Assembly (NCBI GenBank): GCA_014904985.1
Contig: MU128980.1
Coordinates: forward strand, 162,539 to 226,538
Direction of reading: 5' to 3'
DNA from: Hydnum rufescens UP504
Taxonomy: Eukaryota > Basidiomycota > Agaricomycetes > Cantharellales > Hydnaceae
Length of the DNA stretch: 64,000 nt
The position numbers and the translations under genes are program-made. The notes beneath the pieces were generated by a model that saw nothing but the letters and a program-made list of their open reading frames with translations, had not been told where the DNA came from and made no database searches. This document shows positions 26,470 through 38,891 of this stretch, piece after piece (the stretch's first letter is position 1; the number at the start of each line of letters is the position of its first letter).

Positions 26470-28787
26470 ATGCCATTCCCGAAATTCCTCCCCCTCCGTT
26501 CCAAGAATGGCGGCAAAAGCCGTACAGATGTTCCCGAAGAACTTGAAGCCCATGTGCCATTGAATCAGGGTTTAGGACCCCCAGATGAAAGTGACTTCCC
26601 CGACGATCGCGGGAGTCCAGATCAAGAGTTTATTCCTACGACAAAGGCCCTTTTAGAGTCTTCTAGGTATGGTTCTTAATTACCTGTTCCCGTGTCGCCG
26701 CTTAGGCATCGCCAACAGGTTCAGGGCGTTAGTTGTGGGCAAGGTAATCCTTTGGAGATTTTTGATCGCGACCCTTAATGATCGTAGTATTTCTAGTCAG
26801 GAATAGGGAAATCTTCTTTGATTAACGCTGCCTTCGGAGTCGACCTTAGCGTACGTGCATCAGATGGTCTCGGCGCCACAGTGCTTGATTTCACTACCCT
26901 GTAGGAAACGTCTGATCGCCATGCCGGGAAGCACGATGTGGCCCATGAGATCAGATCGCCCCTTAATAATCACCTCATACTCCACGACTCCGAAGGATTT
27001 GGGTTCGGAGACAATAGTACCCTTCGAACTGTGCAGGAGTTTATCAAGAAGAGGAGCTCCAAGTCGATACCCCTCCATGATAGGCTACATGCCATTTGGT
27101 GCATTCAACATTAGTTCATTCCGCATATCGATCGTTAAACCAATAAATTGTTACTCTAGGTTGTGCGCCGAGATCCCTCATGCTGGGGGACGAGTTTTTG
27201 AACGAGGGGATGAGGAATTCCTTCGAGACCACACCCACGATGGTACGTTGAGAGTGCAGGGTACTGTCTCCTTTTCCCCCGAAGTTTCACAAATACTTGC
27301 TGTGGAAGTGCCCATTATCGTCGTCTTTACTAAATACGATCTATTCGTGATGACCAAGATGAAGGAGCTCGCTGGTAGCTTTGATCTGATGGATTTCGGT
27401 TGGGATAAGACGATGTATGATGAACATATCAGAAACCTCTCGGTTTCGGCTGCTGCTCAGGCTATCGGTCCTCTCTGTGAGGCGCCCCTGCGTGCTGTCG
27501 TCCCTGGGAACAGACATCCATGGACCAAGGTTTCCTGTATGTATCTGACCTATTGGTACGTGCTCTCGTACTGAGAGCCCGTGACTTTTAGCACGTCCAA
27601 AGTACGAGCAAACTATCGAGGATCTGATTGAAGTCACCCTAAACTCTATTCGTGGACCCATTGCCGAAGCCGTTCGCCAGAACCCGGTTGACAACCTGGC
27701 CACCCACCCTGGAGATATAAATGTTGAGCGGTTACTTTTCGCAGTTGCTCAACGCGGGAGCGCTGAGGCCACTATCAAGGCATCCATCGAGTGCGTCCAG
27801 TGTTTCACCCCCTTAGACCGACTCACATGATACCATCTAGGGTCGGTCGACTCAGTACGTATGGTTCGGAAACGAGTCGGATTCCCAGGGTACTTACCAC
27901 TTTAGCTTCACAGAGTACTGGCGTGGGATCTTTTCTGGCCTTTTTCTAGGCATGTCTCTGGAGAAATGCCTTCGCACTGTTCACTATGACATCATCGCTG
28001 TGTGGAACTTTCACGACCCCGAGAAGGCAAGCCATTTATTTCGATCGTGGGGATTGACGTGTTGATCAGAGGATTGGATGCAGTGTCTCATGTCAGCACA
28101 GTTTCTGAGCTTGATGACCCACATCGTGAAGGATCTCAAGGAAGAAAATACAGGCACTTCGTTGAGGAAGTGAGTATCCTTGAACTGGCGTCAATCTTAC
28201 TGAGGAAGCCTAATGATGGAATTCTGGTTTGAAAACACTGCAGTCTCGCGGAACAGGCCAACTTGGTTGTCACGACTGCTATCAGTGCCGCCAGCGTTTT
28301 CCCCCCTTCCGTGCCCGTCGTCCTCCCAGTTGCAGGCACTATGATATTGGCTTCCTGGGTCCTGGGAAGTTTCGATACAGCGTGAGGTGTCACGCTTTTT
28401 TTGTTCTTCCCGCCCATAATGTTATGCTATAGGCACAATTCCCTTCGATGTCTTATGGGATATATCATAGCTATCACTATGATGATGCGAAGTCTCTTTG
28501 CCATGATTCGCTTCCGCCGGAAAACGGTTCCAATCTCTCGAGCCATGGTCAACCTCGTGGTTCTCAAGTATTCCAAGTCCTCGCACAAGAAGCACATCCA
28601 CGAACAGATCCGCGCATATGTCGCCAAGACCGCACTCGCGGTATTCAAGCGTAACATCGCAATAGACGAGATCTCTCGCCTCATTGGTGTTGACAAGTGC
28701 CATGAACTGGATGCGATAGTCATTGCTGCTGCCGAAAGTCTCGGCCAGAGTAGTGATGAAGATTGGATAACTAGTGATCAATTATAA
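26470..28787 (+). CDS. Large G-domain GTPase with hydrophobic C-terminal segment
   Basis: About eleven introns; exons begin 26470-26666 and 26719-26743. The translation carries an acidic, disordered start (MPFPKFLPLRSKNGG, DFPDDRGSPDQEF). The P-loop VVGKSGIGKSSLINAAFG is split by introns, with Lys at about 26741. G3 is LILHDSEGFGFGDN and G4 is IIVVFTKYDLF. The downstream helical region is EQTIEDLIEVTLNSIRGPI, AEAVRQNPVDNLATHP, KYWRGIFSGLFLGMSLEKC, TVHYDIIAVWNFHDPEK. Then comes a hydrophobic stretch VVTTAISAASVFPPSVPVV-LPVAGTMILASWVLG, long enough for a membrane hairpin, and the C-terminus RAYVAKTALAVFKRN...DEDWITSDQL. The G-domain is TRAFAC-type; the whole architecture is one I know only as uncharacterised basidiomycete proteins. 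The intron at 28027-28083 is GC-AG (GCAAGC). The frame just after 28432 is uncertain, because TIPFDVLWDIS in another frame also looks protein-like. Confidence 0.72.
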
Positions 28788-29260
28788 ACCTGGTGTACAC
28801 GTACTTGAAAAGTTTGTCCAGGACGCGGACGCTTTGAAGGCTTGGAGCCGGGATCACGCAAGCCACTCTATTGTGACCTCAGGGATTTTTCCCTTCGTGC
28901 CTGCCTTAGATTGCAGTGAATGCACAGGAATTGAATCAAAATCACATCATGAAAACTACTTAATCAGAAAGTAGGCTCACCTTTTACTCTAAGAATCGTC
29001 CCATACATCAGATCTTCATTGGATGGATATAGAGAGGAAGGTACAAGGCACGGAATGTGGCTCGTTCATGGCAAAGTCTTTAATTTGACCGCCGCACCCA
29101 AAGAGATGTTTGTGATTGAACCACGATCGGCACGGGCAGCCGAACCGTCATGGACCATCCGAATCTAAAAGAGAAGACCGGCAAGCCCCGTCTATATATA
29201 TTCTATTGTGAATTACGAACCTCCAGTGCAATTCGGGACAGGGGATAGGCTGATCTCGAC
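28788..29260. other. Intergenic
   Basis: No gene is recognised between the GTPase stop and the membrane-protein start. Confidence 0.45.
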
Positions 29261-31023
29261 ATGCCAGAACATGAAGGAGCAGGGGAGGCTCTTCCCCAGG
29301 TCGCTGGCGCTTCAGTATCTGCTGAACGTAGGGTACGCAGTCTCTCGAGCTCTACCGCTACCTCCCAGTCAGAGGATGCGTATGGGTCCACTGCAGCCCT
29401 CGTCCTTGTACCAGACGACCCGGAGCTTTTTTTGGGCTTTGATGATGATGCTGAGGACTTCTTGTCTTCTGGATCTAGCTCTCAGTACCTATCGGACTCC
29501 GTTCCTGGGCTCGCCCCGCTTCCTGTATATACTTTGATGCTGCTTCTCGTTACACCCTCACTTCTCCTCGGGGCTCGCCTTCTGCTCAGCGCGTTACGAG
29601 CGGATGGGTATGGATTCTCCCCGATACCGCTAGGGATAGCCTGGTTTGCACTGTTCGCCCTCCTGGCAGGCTTCTTCTCCAACCATATCTGGATTATGCT
29701 GGGGCGTTATATGCGAAAATGGAGGTAAGACCTCAGTCCCTCCGGCATTGAGTTGCATCTTCCTGAACTCTTGTGACAGCATTGAAGAAGTCGTTGCCCA
29801 TGCCCTCATTGGTGGCGGAGGGAGACGAAATGGGTCACGGGAAACATGGAGGAAACGTTTGTCCAAACTGACTTCTATCTCCTTGGCTGGATTATCTGTC
29901 CTTGGTTGTGTGATTTATCTTCGAGGTGCAAATATTCCGAACTCCCGATGTTTATGGTGGAACTGAAGCGCCATTTTCTTACCATAGAAGCAGTTGATGT
30001 CCTCCTCACCTACTCAATAGGCCCCAGGCTATTAGGGAGGACGGTGGCCACTTTTGGCTCTTCCATCATATTGTTTCCCTTTCTAATGTCCAGTGTTATC
30101 GCTGCCAAGCGTATGTTGGCAGTCGCTCTCGTCTCCGTCTCTGCATACATCGTAATGGTGATCTTGATGATCGCCGATAGTCCGATGGAGAAGCCAAGCC
30201 AGCCTACCCGACGAGGCCCCTTCGGTAATATTGATGCTTTTGCCCTGAACTGGGAAGGTTTTGGTTAGCACCGTGCTCCCTAACACCTATGAAGAATGAA
30301 CTAGACGCATTGTTCTTTTCAGGTACACTGGCATTCGCAGCCGCATCCCCATTATTTACCTACCCACTGTACATGTCACGGGTGTCATCGCTGACACCTA
30401 TTGACACAGCCCAAAAGTACCGCCGAATCCCTTATTCCGTTCTCCTTTTTATGTCTGCCATTTTATCATGTCTGCTTCTCCTCCCTCTCTTCCTTGTCGC
30501 CATTAAATCAACTTCGCCTAACCCTGTGCTAAGCTCCCTTGCCTTACTCTGTGGTCTCCCACCAATATGGAGTATTTCCCTGTCCCCACGCCTACCCAGC
30601 GGTAGGATGCATCCGAATGCCTCTGGTTGGAGATATGCTTTATGGATGTTGATCGTTCTTTTCGCTATCGCAATACCGCCTGTGGTGGCACGCATAGCAC
30701 GACACATCTTCATCCTCTCCATCCTCCTACTCGCATATGTCATCCCTGCCTTTTTACACATTATCGTCCACACATTCCGACCCCCACTCTCTATTCTCAT
30801 CTCGGTTGACGATGACGAGGCTGTTCACACAGACGGTGTTCCGAGAACTGGAGACGGACGAGACTCAGACCCTGACTCATTATTGAGGAGAAAAGAACGT
30901 AGTTTACAACGAAAGCGGCTAGGACGCCGCATAGCATGGGATCTGGGGGTATGGCTCCTCCTTACTCCTGTTGGCATTACCCTTGGCGTCTGGGAAACGG
31001 GGAGATTGTTTGGGCGTTGGTAG
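29261..31023 (+). CDS. Polytopic membrane protein, amino-acid-transporter-like
   Basis: Four exons join cleanly through three introns (donors near 29727, 29931 and 30264; acceptors near 29780, 29988 and 30322). A soluble, acidic N-terminus (MPEHEGAGEALPQV; DDPELFLGFDDDAEDF) leads to about ten hydrophobic segments, including LPVYTLMLLLVTPSLLLG, IAWFALFALLAGFFSN, ILFPFLMSSVIAAKRM, ALVSVSAYIVMVILMIAD, YSVLLFMSAILSCLLLL, ALWMLIVLFAIAIPPVV and LLLAYVIPAFLHIIVHT. The block FALNWEGFGTLAFAAASPLF resembles the W-G-F...FAF signature around TM5/6 of fungal vacuolar AVT/SLC38-type transporters, which is the only basis for the assignment. A dibasic linker (RRKERSLQRKRLGRR) precedes the last segment. The substrate and organelle are unknown. 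No frameshift is seen. Confidence 0.6.
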
Positions 31024-31300
31024 CGCCCTCCCTCCAGAGGCCCATTTTCTCAAATGGTTGTGTCGCGTTCTGTGTGCTCTTTTCATGTCCAGTTGATGAC
31101 CGGTTCTGCTAGTTATTTATCGCTAAAGGACTTCCCATGTATCTTTTAGATATCCATATTATGCTGGAAAAAATTAGCGTATTGTTACAGATTGAGAGCC
31201 CAGTTCATCCCATCAACCTGCTCTCAAAGGCCTGCACTGCTCGCACTCTGAGAATGGATATTTTCCACGGACTACCATCGGGTACGTAGTGATGCAACCA

Positions 31301-33515
31301 TTATGTTTCCACCTTGCCCCACTCCAGCGTATTGCCCCAAGAATGCCACATCCTGTGGACTACCTGTAGTTTCTCGTTCCTCCCCCCTCGCGCGGGGTCC
31401 TCCAGATCACTCAGATCCTCCAAGAAGCCTTCTCGCAGTCGTGAGCGTTTGGGGAGGTGGCGCTCCACGTACCGTCGCAGGTGTGAGACGGAGACGAGGA
31501 GGAGCCCTTGGGTTAATGGATCTAGAGGCGTCACCTTCCATCGTGTGAGTGGTATAGAGGTGGTGGGTGATGATTCAGCAAGGGCTGATAGAGTGCCCGC
31601 AGCAATACTCTGCGCATTTGTTAACAGGCGCTCTATGCGTCTAAATGGGAGAAAAAACAATGAGCATATCATCTTGACGTCGGTGGCTATTCCGATGCTG
31701 CAGCTTGCTCTCAAATCTGCCCCAAGATGGCCAGGGGGGCGGAGAATATAGGACGGACCTAATCATGTAGAACGAGCTTTCGCGACCCCGTTTCCCTCCG
31801 TATTTCCCTCTTCCACGACCCCCAGACCACAAACCCCTGAGCCATCCACTCACGATGTATACAACAGCCAATGATGGTGCAACACCAACGAAACCAAACG
31901 TAAGTTCCTGGGAACGAAGTAACTTGTCTATCCCAGCAAGGGCGAAATCAATATCAACCTAGATACAGACGAGGTCATTCAGTAGGACACTCTTTGGCTT
32001 TGGACGAGGGGAAAACACGGGGTAAGACAGACATCTAGAAGGATAGTTCTTACCTTGGCCTTCTGAATCTGGATAAGAAGAGATCGCACAAGGGTCCCAC
32101 TCATGGCTGAACGCAGGGGGCTCTTGATATCGCCCTCGTAGATTTTGAGCACAGTGGAGAGGTCACCTTGTCGAATTCGGTTGGATAGGGCGTGAAGTTC
32201 AGACTGGGACCAAGTTTGTGTCTCCATGGCGAGATCCAACACCATTCGTTCCAGGGACTAACGAGGAACGATCAATATTGCAACCAATTGTACGAGAGAA
32301 AGAGAAGAAATAGAGAAGAAAGGGATCACACCTCCATATCAGATTGTAGACCCTGTTTGGAAATTACGCGGACACCCTCCTCACCCCCCGTTCGCACTGT
32401 ATTCAAGATATCGACGATAGGCTCGAATATCCACTGGGTCCAGAACATACGAACAGTCTGTGCGATATCGATCAGGTTACCCACAAGCGAATCACGATTG
32501 GAATATAAGGATCGAAGGCACAGAAAAATAGCGGGTGGAAAGAGGATGAACCGTGGCCAAGCGAGCACCCAACGGCTGGGCCGTTTGTGCGCATCCGTCA
32601 CTGCAACATGCGATGTGGTGTGTTTCGGCAACTGGACGCAGAGTAATTCACGCAGAACTTGAATCGCTTCGGCGGCTGAAATGATGTCTGCAGACGAGGG
32701 AGTCTTTGGGGCGGGATTCCCTGATAGGCAGCACTGAGAGCTTTGGCCGTCCATTTTATGATTAAGGCATCGTTGTCTTGGGAGGCGTTGGTTGGTTCTT
32801 TCAATAGGGCCAGAATTTGAGCCCCGATGAAGGTAAGATTCCCTAGTTCTCGGGCCCTTGAATCTCTTGTTGCTTCAAGCTGGCGTCGATGATGTCTGAA
32901 CTCATCACGGATGAAGGCTAAAGGAGAATAAATGAACCGGGGATGACGAAAGAGAGTTGGGAACAGTGAACTGAAGACTTGAATAGGGGGGGTCATGAGA
33001 CGACCAAAAATACGTCGGTTCAGATTAGAGAAGGAAAGTTGGATATCTCGAGCTCCAGGCACACTGGATATATTTCTAGCAAGGTCCACAAGCCGAGAAG
33101 GGAAGGCTGTAAATAGACCCCAGAGCCATAGTAATCAGCTTATGCTTATCTACGCATGAGGAATTTGAGAACCTACTTTGCAGCAGAAAGTATGAAGTGC
33201 TCCAAGTGCTCCGCTCAACCCTCCCCCACCATTCAGCTCTTCCTCGGCCTCGAGGGCCTGAGAAAGGAGTCGATCAATAGTCGCCGAGTATACACAGACC
33301 GCTATTTTCGTCAAAATAGTATGGGTGAGCTCGTTGTATGGAACCAAATCCAATTGCTTTAGCAAGTCTAGTAATACTCCGGTCTGAGGCGGCGTCTTCG
33401 CGTTGAAGTGAGACAGTGCAGAGTAAATATCAACATTAGGATGATCTAATGAAAGTTCAGCCAAAGATAACAGCGGCGAGTATTGCAAAAATGTTCGCGA
33501 CTGTTCAGTTGCCAT
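31301..33515 (-). CDS. NCA2: Mitochondrial NCA2-family protein (one frameshift)
   Basis: The minus-strand translation matches the NCA2 family (nuclear control of ATP synthase). An N-terminal helical region (MATEQSRTFLQYSPLLSLAE) leads to VDLARNISSVPGARDIQLS, FRHPRFIYSPLAFIRDEF, WTAKALSAAYQG, and RWVLAWPRFILFPPAIFLCL (membrane). The diagnostic block is LKIYEGDIKSPLRSAMSGTL-VRSLLIQIQK, then VDIDFALAGIDKLLRSQELT-FGFVGVAPSLAVVYIV (second membrane region). The C-terminus includes RRIERLLTNAQS and LTQGLLLVSVSHLRRYVERH. In yeast NCA2 affects expression of ATP6/ATP8 and sits in the mitochondrial envelope. One base appears lost at 32719-32721 (CCC on plus), shifting frame between AAYQG and KTPSSADIISAAEA. 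The ATG at 33515 follows an in-frame stop, but fungal NCA2 proteins often start further upstream, so the 5' end may be incomplete. Confidence 0.87.
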
Positions 33516-34648
33516 GCACGGACTCGCCGTTCACGCGTTCTGGTCGAATCTTGTGGAATACAGGCAACCGTGCACGTACAGTCGATCTTAGAGCCATTTG
33601 GTTCGTTCTCGCCAATAGGAGCGGATGCTCAAATGAACCCACTACAACAAGGGACGACTAGGAGTGAACTAGGGATGCTTCGTTCTTGGTTCTCATCAGT
33701 GTTATACCTGAGCCTATTAAGGTCGCCCGCTGTTCTTTTCTCTCCTAGTTTTTGCTCTTTGCCTCTTCTATCTTGGCGGCATAATTTCAATGTTTTGGCT
33801 TCTGAAATCTCAAAATCGACCATCTCAACAAGCTCGAACTCGCAATAATGGATGCCAACTAGCACTGCTAGTGAAGATGTTCATACCCTTCATCTGGTGC
33901 GTCAAGATTACATACGCTTCAAGGTGTTCATCCAAGGGAGCGCTGTTGCTAGAACAGTTAAGCAACCGTCTTTCCGATGCCGCCGTGGCGACTTGCGCGA
34001 AGGACGACATGTACTCCTGAAGGCTTAGGCGGATCCATGAGACACGATAGTAAGTAATCGGCAAGCAAACAATCACACGTTGCGCTTTCAGAAATTTATG
34101 TCCCTTGCATTTCCTCCGAGGCATGACTCTGCCGAGCGCTCGGCCTTTGTGCCTGTTACATACGATCCTACCCGACTTGCCATTCCGTTGATGTGTGTGC
34201 AGTGGAGAAATATCGAACTAACAATAGACATTCTGCTTGTTAGCGCTGTACTTAGCACCGGGGACTTTCCCACATTCACTTGAGGAGAGTCTCCGTTACT
34301 CATGAAATTGATCGATCATTGGATAATGAAGCCCTATTATACGAGTCGGAGCCCGTTTGTGACTTGACTTGAAACAACTTGACCTGTCACTTAAGTCGAC
34401 CCCGAACCGTCGCTGCAACAACTAATTATACGAGTCCAGGGAGGGTTCCAGGAGGGGAGATGCGAAGAGATTCGCCTTACTTGTTATTCCTTATAAAAGA
34501 CTGGGCTGGCACCTTATCCTTACCTGTGGGCAACGGTACGCCGTACATAAAATAGACTCAGAACGCGACATCTAATTGTATTTGGATCTATAGTAGCTCA
34601 TGCCCCGAATAGGGCTCCTGGTTTCATGAAAGAGGGAACATACGAACA
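33516..34648. other. Intergenic, no supported gene
   Basis: The frames 33825-34124 (minus) and 33790-34020 (plus) overlap antisense. The minus one (SLQEYMSSFAQVATAASERR, HLEAYVILTHQMKG) reads a little like protein but has no family match that I recognise. Not annotated. Confidence 0.4.
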
Positions 34649-37080
34649 TTAATTAACTCGGGGTTTCTTACCCTTGCTGGGCTCCGAAAACTTCATATGA
34701 GCTAGCTCTGTTGTGCCCAGATCGTCCTTCTTGAGCGTTGCCAAAAGCCATTCAGATTACCTAAAGCTTGATCATGGACGTGCTGGAAGGTGCTCTCGTC
34801 AAGCATGCCTTCGTCAACTCCACGATTTTCGTGTTTTGTATAGGACGATATAAAGATCATATCTCCATTCCCATAAAAGCCTCAAAAATAAGTTGTTTTG
34901 CTGAGGGGCAAAGTCCGCCATCGTATCCCCATGTATCAACGAGAGGGCGAGGGGAGAAGTGCGCGGTGCTGAGACGTGGGGGGGAGGGAAAAGCTGTTGG
35001 AAATGAATGACGTCTTCTTCGGAGGGTACGATTGGGGCAAAGACATATGTCGTCCACAATCCAATCCACCAGGTGGACTCCAAATCATGCAGGCGATTAT
35101 GTTGAAAAGGTGGGGGCTTCTTAATGTCGGATAGTTTCCGTCCAGTGGGATTACGAAAAAGATATTTCGACTCGCGAACCTCCGACGCCATAAAGTCGCG
35201 AGTTCCCTGGTATATATTTCCTATTAGTCTCAAACATACGTTTTCGTTGCTTAGCTCACCGTGCGGAACTCATGTGGCGCAGTCTTGATATCGATGTCCT
35301 TCGCATATTCCAAATCCACTAGTAAACCCCTTGCTCTTTGTCCGGGGGCTCGGAAGAGGAGAATGTTGCTGCAACTGACATCTCGGTGAATGAACTGAAC
35401 GGAGACCATGACGTTGAGAGCTGAACATGGAGACTAGATCTTAGATTACGGATCACCCTAATACGAACTATACGTACCAACAACCGCGTCTCGGAGGCAA
35501 GAAAGATGTCACCTGAAGGTCTTTAATTGATGGATCGGAATCCCAATCTCTTCAAACACGATTCGATAATGGACACGATGTTCCGCAAAGCACCTGCCCA
35601 ATCCGCAGTGTCCCCTCGGCTGACGACACTTCAATATTGGGAACGTTCCCCATGGTGGAAGCCGGCCGTTTGGATCCACTACGGACAGGGTGTATGTCTG
35701 TCACCGTCCCAACCCCATCAGTTGCCACACGAGTCTCCAGAATCGAATCCACTGTAAAGAGCTTCCCGTTTTGAATGTGATCACCTGTATGGTCTGGCGC
35801 ATCCCCCTCATAAACGTCACCACAAGTCACTTCCGTAAGGAAATGCTTCAGTGCATCAATCTCATTCTTCTGTGCAAGTCGCTGGCGAAGACCTCTCAGC
35901 GTATCACCCTCACGGGGGCGATCCATATTTACCCAGGTATCCTTGAGTGCGAATAGCTGTCTTTCCTTCGGGATCGCTCGTTTTGTCATACACTGACCAC
36001 ACCCTGGTCCCGCGGCCGCGCACTGCATCCGCGCCATAGGTCGAAATCTCGTCCTTGGTACGGAAGATCCTCTCCTTCCCGCTGTGATCGCGCACCGTAA
36101 TATCATAGCAGTATTTGTCACTATCGTCCCGAGACGATACTCGACCCATCGTAGTGTCGTATCCCAGCTGGCTCATTGTGGAGAGTGCAATTCCGAGGAA
36201 TATACGCACAAGATCGATGCAGTTCTGGAACAGCAAACACATTAAAGAAAGGTGTTGGATATGAAAGGACAGCATCTACCGAATTGATATCAATAGGGGT
36301 TGAGGCCACTAAGTATGCGCGATGAGAAATCCAAAACCGCAGCGTGGTGCCTTCGATTGTGATTCCATGCGCAAATCGACGGAGGGGATCGCTTCTCATT
36401 ATTTCATGCATTGACCACACCACCTTCCACATATCCTGGAATAGCAATTAATTAGCAGCGGACACGAATCCGATTACAATAGTTTACATCATATCGATTA
36501 ATCTTGTCATCGATCTTCTTGAATTCCATTGGGCAGACGATATCTCCCCAATGAGTTTGATTTGCCCCTAATTTTAGTGCGCGATAATTTTGAAGAGGGA
36601 TTGTTGAGGATTGTAAATGAAAGTAACCATCCGGCCTCGAGGTATTCGTTCGATCCGACTGAGGAGTTTTGCTGCCCGAGACCTTCAATGCCACGGCCAC
36701 AGGCATGTTGCTGACGAGGGACTTGGCGGCGTTCATGATCTGACTGAAAGTATCGAGAAGACCTCTATTATACACACTGTCTTCGGTGCCTTTCTGTTTT
36801 GAGGGTTCCAGGTCGAAGGCTTTCCAACGCCCTTGAGTATTGATGTCACCATTCGACTTTAATTTGTCGACAACGGCACGAGCAAGGGTGGAGTTACTTG
36901 CGGGAACGTAGCAGTGAGCATGTCATCAATCTTGGCGATGGGGATTCGATGCAAGTCTTCCATGACTGCTTTGCGTGACGCCGCCAGGGTAGCATCGTAG
37001 GAGTGACCTGATGTTGACCTCACAAAAATCGGAGTTTCCAGAGTTGCAGGAGGCTTGGGAGGAGGAGTTTTAGGTGCCAT
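34649..37080 (-). CDS. FunK1-type protein kinase (near-intact)
   Basis: The whole FunK1 architecture is present. It starts MAPKTPPPKPPATLETPIF and continues MEDLHRIPIAKIDDMLTATF, ARAVVDKLKSNGDINTQGRW, HWGDIVCPMEFKK, MWKVVWSMHEIMRSDPLRRF, TLRFWISHRAYLVAS and DPEGKTAIRTQGYLGKYG. The kinase core follows: YDITVRDHSGKERIF region, LKDTWVNMDRPREGD, the catalytic loop FIHRDVSCSNILLFR (about 35370), RGLLVDLEYAKD (metal-binding Asp in DLE), GTRDFMASEV and NRLHDLESTWWIGLWT. The Asp and Asn of the loop are intact, unlike in the copy at 5-6.7 kb. The C-terminal tail KFSEPSKGKKPRVN ends at 34649. One base seems missing at 36902-36904 (GGG on plus), between TATF and ASNSTLARAVV, and the last exon's frame is uncertain. 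Substrates of FunK1 kinases are unknown. Confidence 0.78.
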
Positions 37081-38232
37081 GTAGGGAGTCAGTGGAATCT
37101 GAGTGAAGTAGTGAACAGGGCGTGGAAGGGTCTCGTGGGTTGATCGAGACCAGATTCAGTGTGGCGCAAACAGAAGTACTATTTGTGTTCGCGGTCTGTA
37201 AGAAAAAGCTCCCACGCGGACCACACCTCGATAGTCGAGACTACGCACCACTTGTAGGACAGGAGCCCTGCGAGCTCTAGGGTAGGGTATCCCGGACTGA
37301 AACTGACTGATTATCGGCCTGGCTGACTCCTTAGTCTCACACCTCAGAGGCGCAGACAATTGATGGATCCGAAGATATATCGAGGCTGGTGTTCCTAGTA
37401 TGTGGGCCTTGTAGTGTTACGGTCCGTTACACGTCACAGTGGGCAATGGCGTCACAGCAGCCCATATCATTAGTGGTTGTCACAAGCGAAAAAGAATCGA
37501 AAATGGAGCCAGAGCTATGCCTGGTGCTTCTCTTGCCCCGCACCTGAGTTCCTGACATACATGCCATCATTTTAGTCACTGGAATCCCATCCCTCCGATG
37601 GTTCCGCGACTGCAATAGGCCTTAGGCTATCCAGTTGGGATTGCGTGGAAAGTTGAGACACTTCGTCAGTGGCCTTCCCCATATCACCAATTGAGGGGGT
37701 GTCATCTCGGGGTGAAATTATGTGACGTCACGTGATAACACTAAGACGATTTCGTGAGCATTATTCGTCATCAGCGTCACCAACATCTCGGAGTGCGGTG
37801 GTTCTTTCATCTTGATGAATCTGTGAATCGGACCTTACAGTATTCGCCATCGGAGAAATGCAGATTCCTGTGATGCACCGGGAACAGACACTGCCAGGTC
37901 AACCTAGGCTCGACTTTACAATGAATGTATAGTCAAAAGAAATGGACAAAGGCTATTGAATTCACAGGGATTAGGGCGAGCATTAGCAAGTGTTGGTCGG
38001 GGCCGTGCGCAGGGAGAAGGTTAAAATACACCATGGTGAGGGGCGCTTCAGGCAATGGTTTTGGGTGATACTACCGCATGAGAGGGAACTGTCTAAATTA
38101 GAATCATTCGGCACCCGCAGAAGCATTCCAACATGAGTCTCTGGAGACGATGTCATTTCGTGGTATTGCAATAAGCAGAAATCAGGCTGAGAAGGAATGG
38201 ACTGAGTCGAATCGGAGATTCCTAGTCCAGGA
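37081..38232. other. Intergenic with clustered CRE-like sites
   Basis: No gene is recognised. The region carries a full palindromic CRE, TGACGTCA, at 37723-37730, overlapping an E-box CACGTG at 37729-37734, plus CGTCAC half-sites near 37432, 37450 and 37769. It lies upstream of the FunK1 kinase start (37080) and downstream of PIN4, so the sites would be promoter elements of the kinase gene. Confidence 0.45.
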
Positions 38233-38891
38233 TCATCGGCGCCCTTCGACAAGAATAATATGATATCCAAATTTCGTTTTACCAATTCCGAGGTTATTGG
38301 CTTGTCAATGGTGGAAGGCGTCAACGCAAACGCAGCGTCTTGAAATTCACCCTAGCGGCAGGCTGTAATCATGTCTGAAAGGTGGAATTAGGTGGACTTA
38401 CAACCATCGATCCTCGGACCATCCAGCCAAGGGTACCCCCAGCCTTAGCCTTGTCCTCAGAATATTCCTATACCGTGGAGTGAGGATGTAAGCACAATGG
38501 CGGAGAATGCTAAGGGGGCATGCCTGAGCGACTTTATCAAAACGCTGGCCCTCCTGCCTCTCGGAGATCAGAAATTTGCAATTTCAGGACGAGAAAGTAA
38601 GACAGACTTGGATCTTCTGGAGGGCTTCTGTAGCTTTGGAATGTTTCTCGCATAGTATGTGGCGGACATTTATAGCCTATAGACATTACGCCTGTAAGAC
38701 ACTGCCCAAACTCGCCATGAAGAAACGGCACCGTTGCAGCTTTAAGCTGAGTATCAACCGTAGTGTCAGATGGCCAGGCAATGTTCACTGCTGGGGCACC
38801 CTCACCTTGCCATTGTCTCCCGTTTCCTGTGGTTTCTTCGCTTTCCCGGTGAACTCTTGGTAGGTTTCCTATCACCGGCCTTCTTTGCCAT
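38233..38891 (-). CDS. PIN4: Parvulin peptidyl-prolyl isomerase Pin4/Par14 (frameshifted)
   Basis: Short exons on the minus strand join to a small parvulin. A Lys-rich N-terminus (MAKKAGDRKPTKSS..., KKPQETGDNGK) leads to LKAAT/AINVRHILCEKHSKATE, ALQKIQ/EGQRFDKVAQ, EYSEDKAKAGGTLGWMVRGS, MVGEFQDAAFALTPST, and KTKFGYHIILVEGRR at the end. This is almost the textbook Par14 pattern: VRHILCEKH, YSEDKARxGGDLGW, KFGYHII. Par14-type parvulins associate with pre-ribosomes in the nucleus and nucleolus. Two single-base losses are needed: in TTTT at 38277-38280 (just before KTKFGYH) and near 38842-38847. The intron at 38523-38468 has a GC donor (CAG/GCATGC) forced by the phase-0 junction VAQ/EYSEDK. It is head-to-head with RLI1, 158 bases apart. 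Confidence 0.87.
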
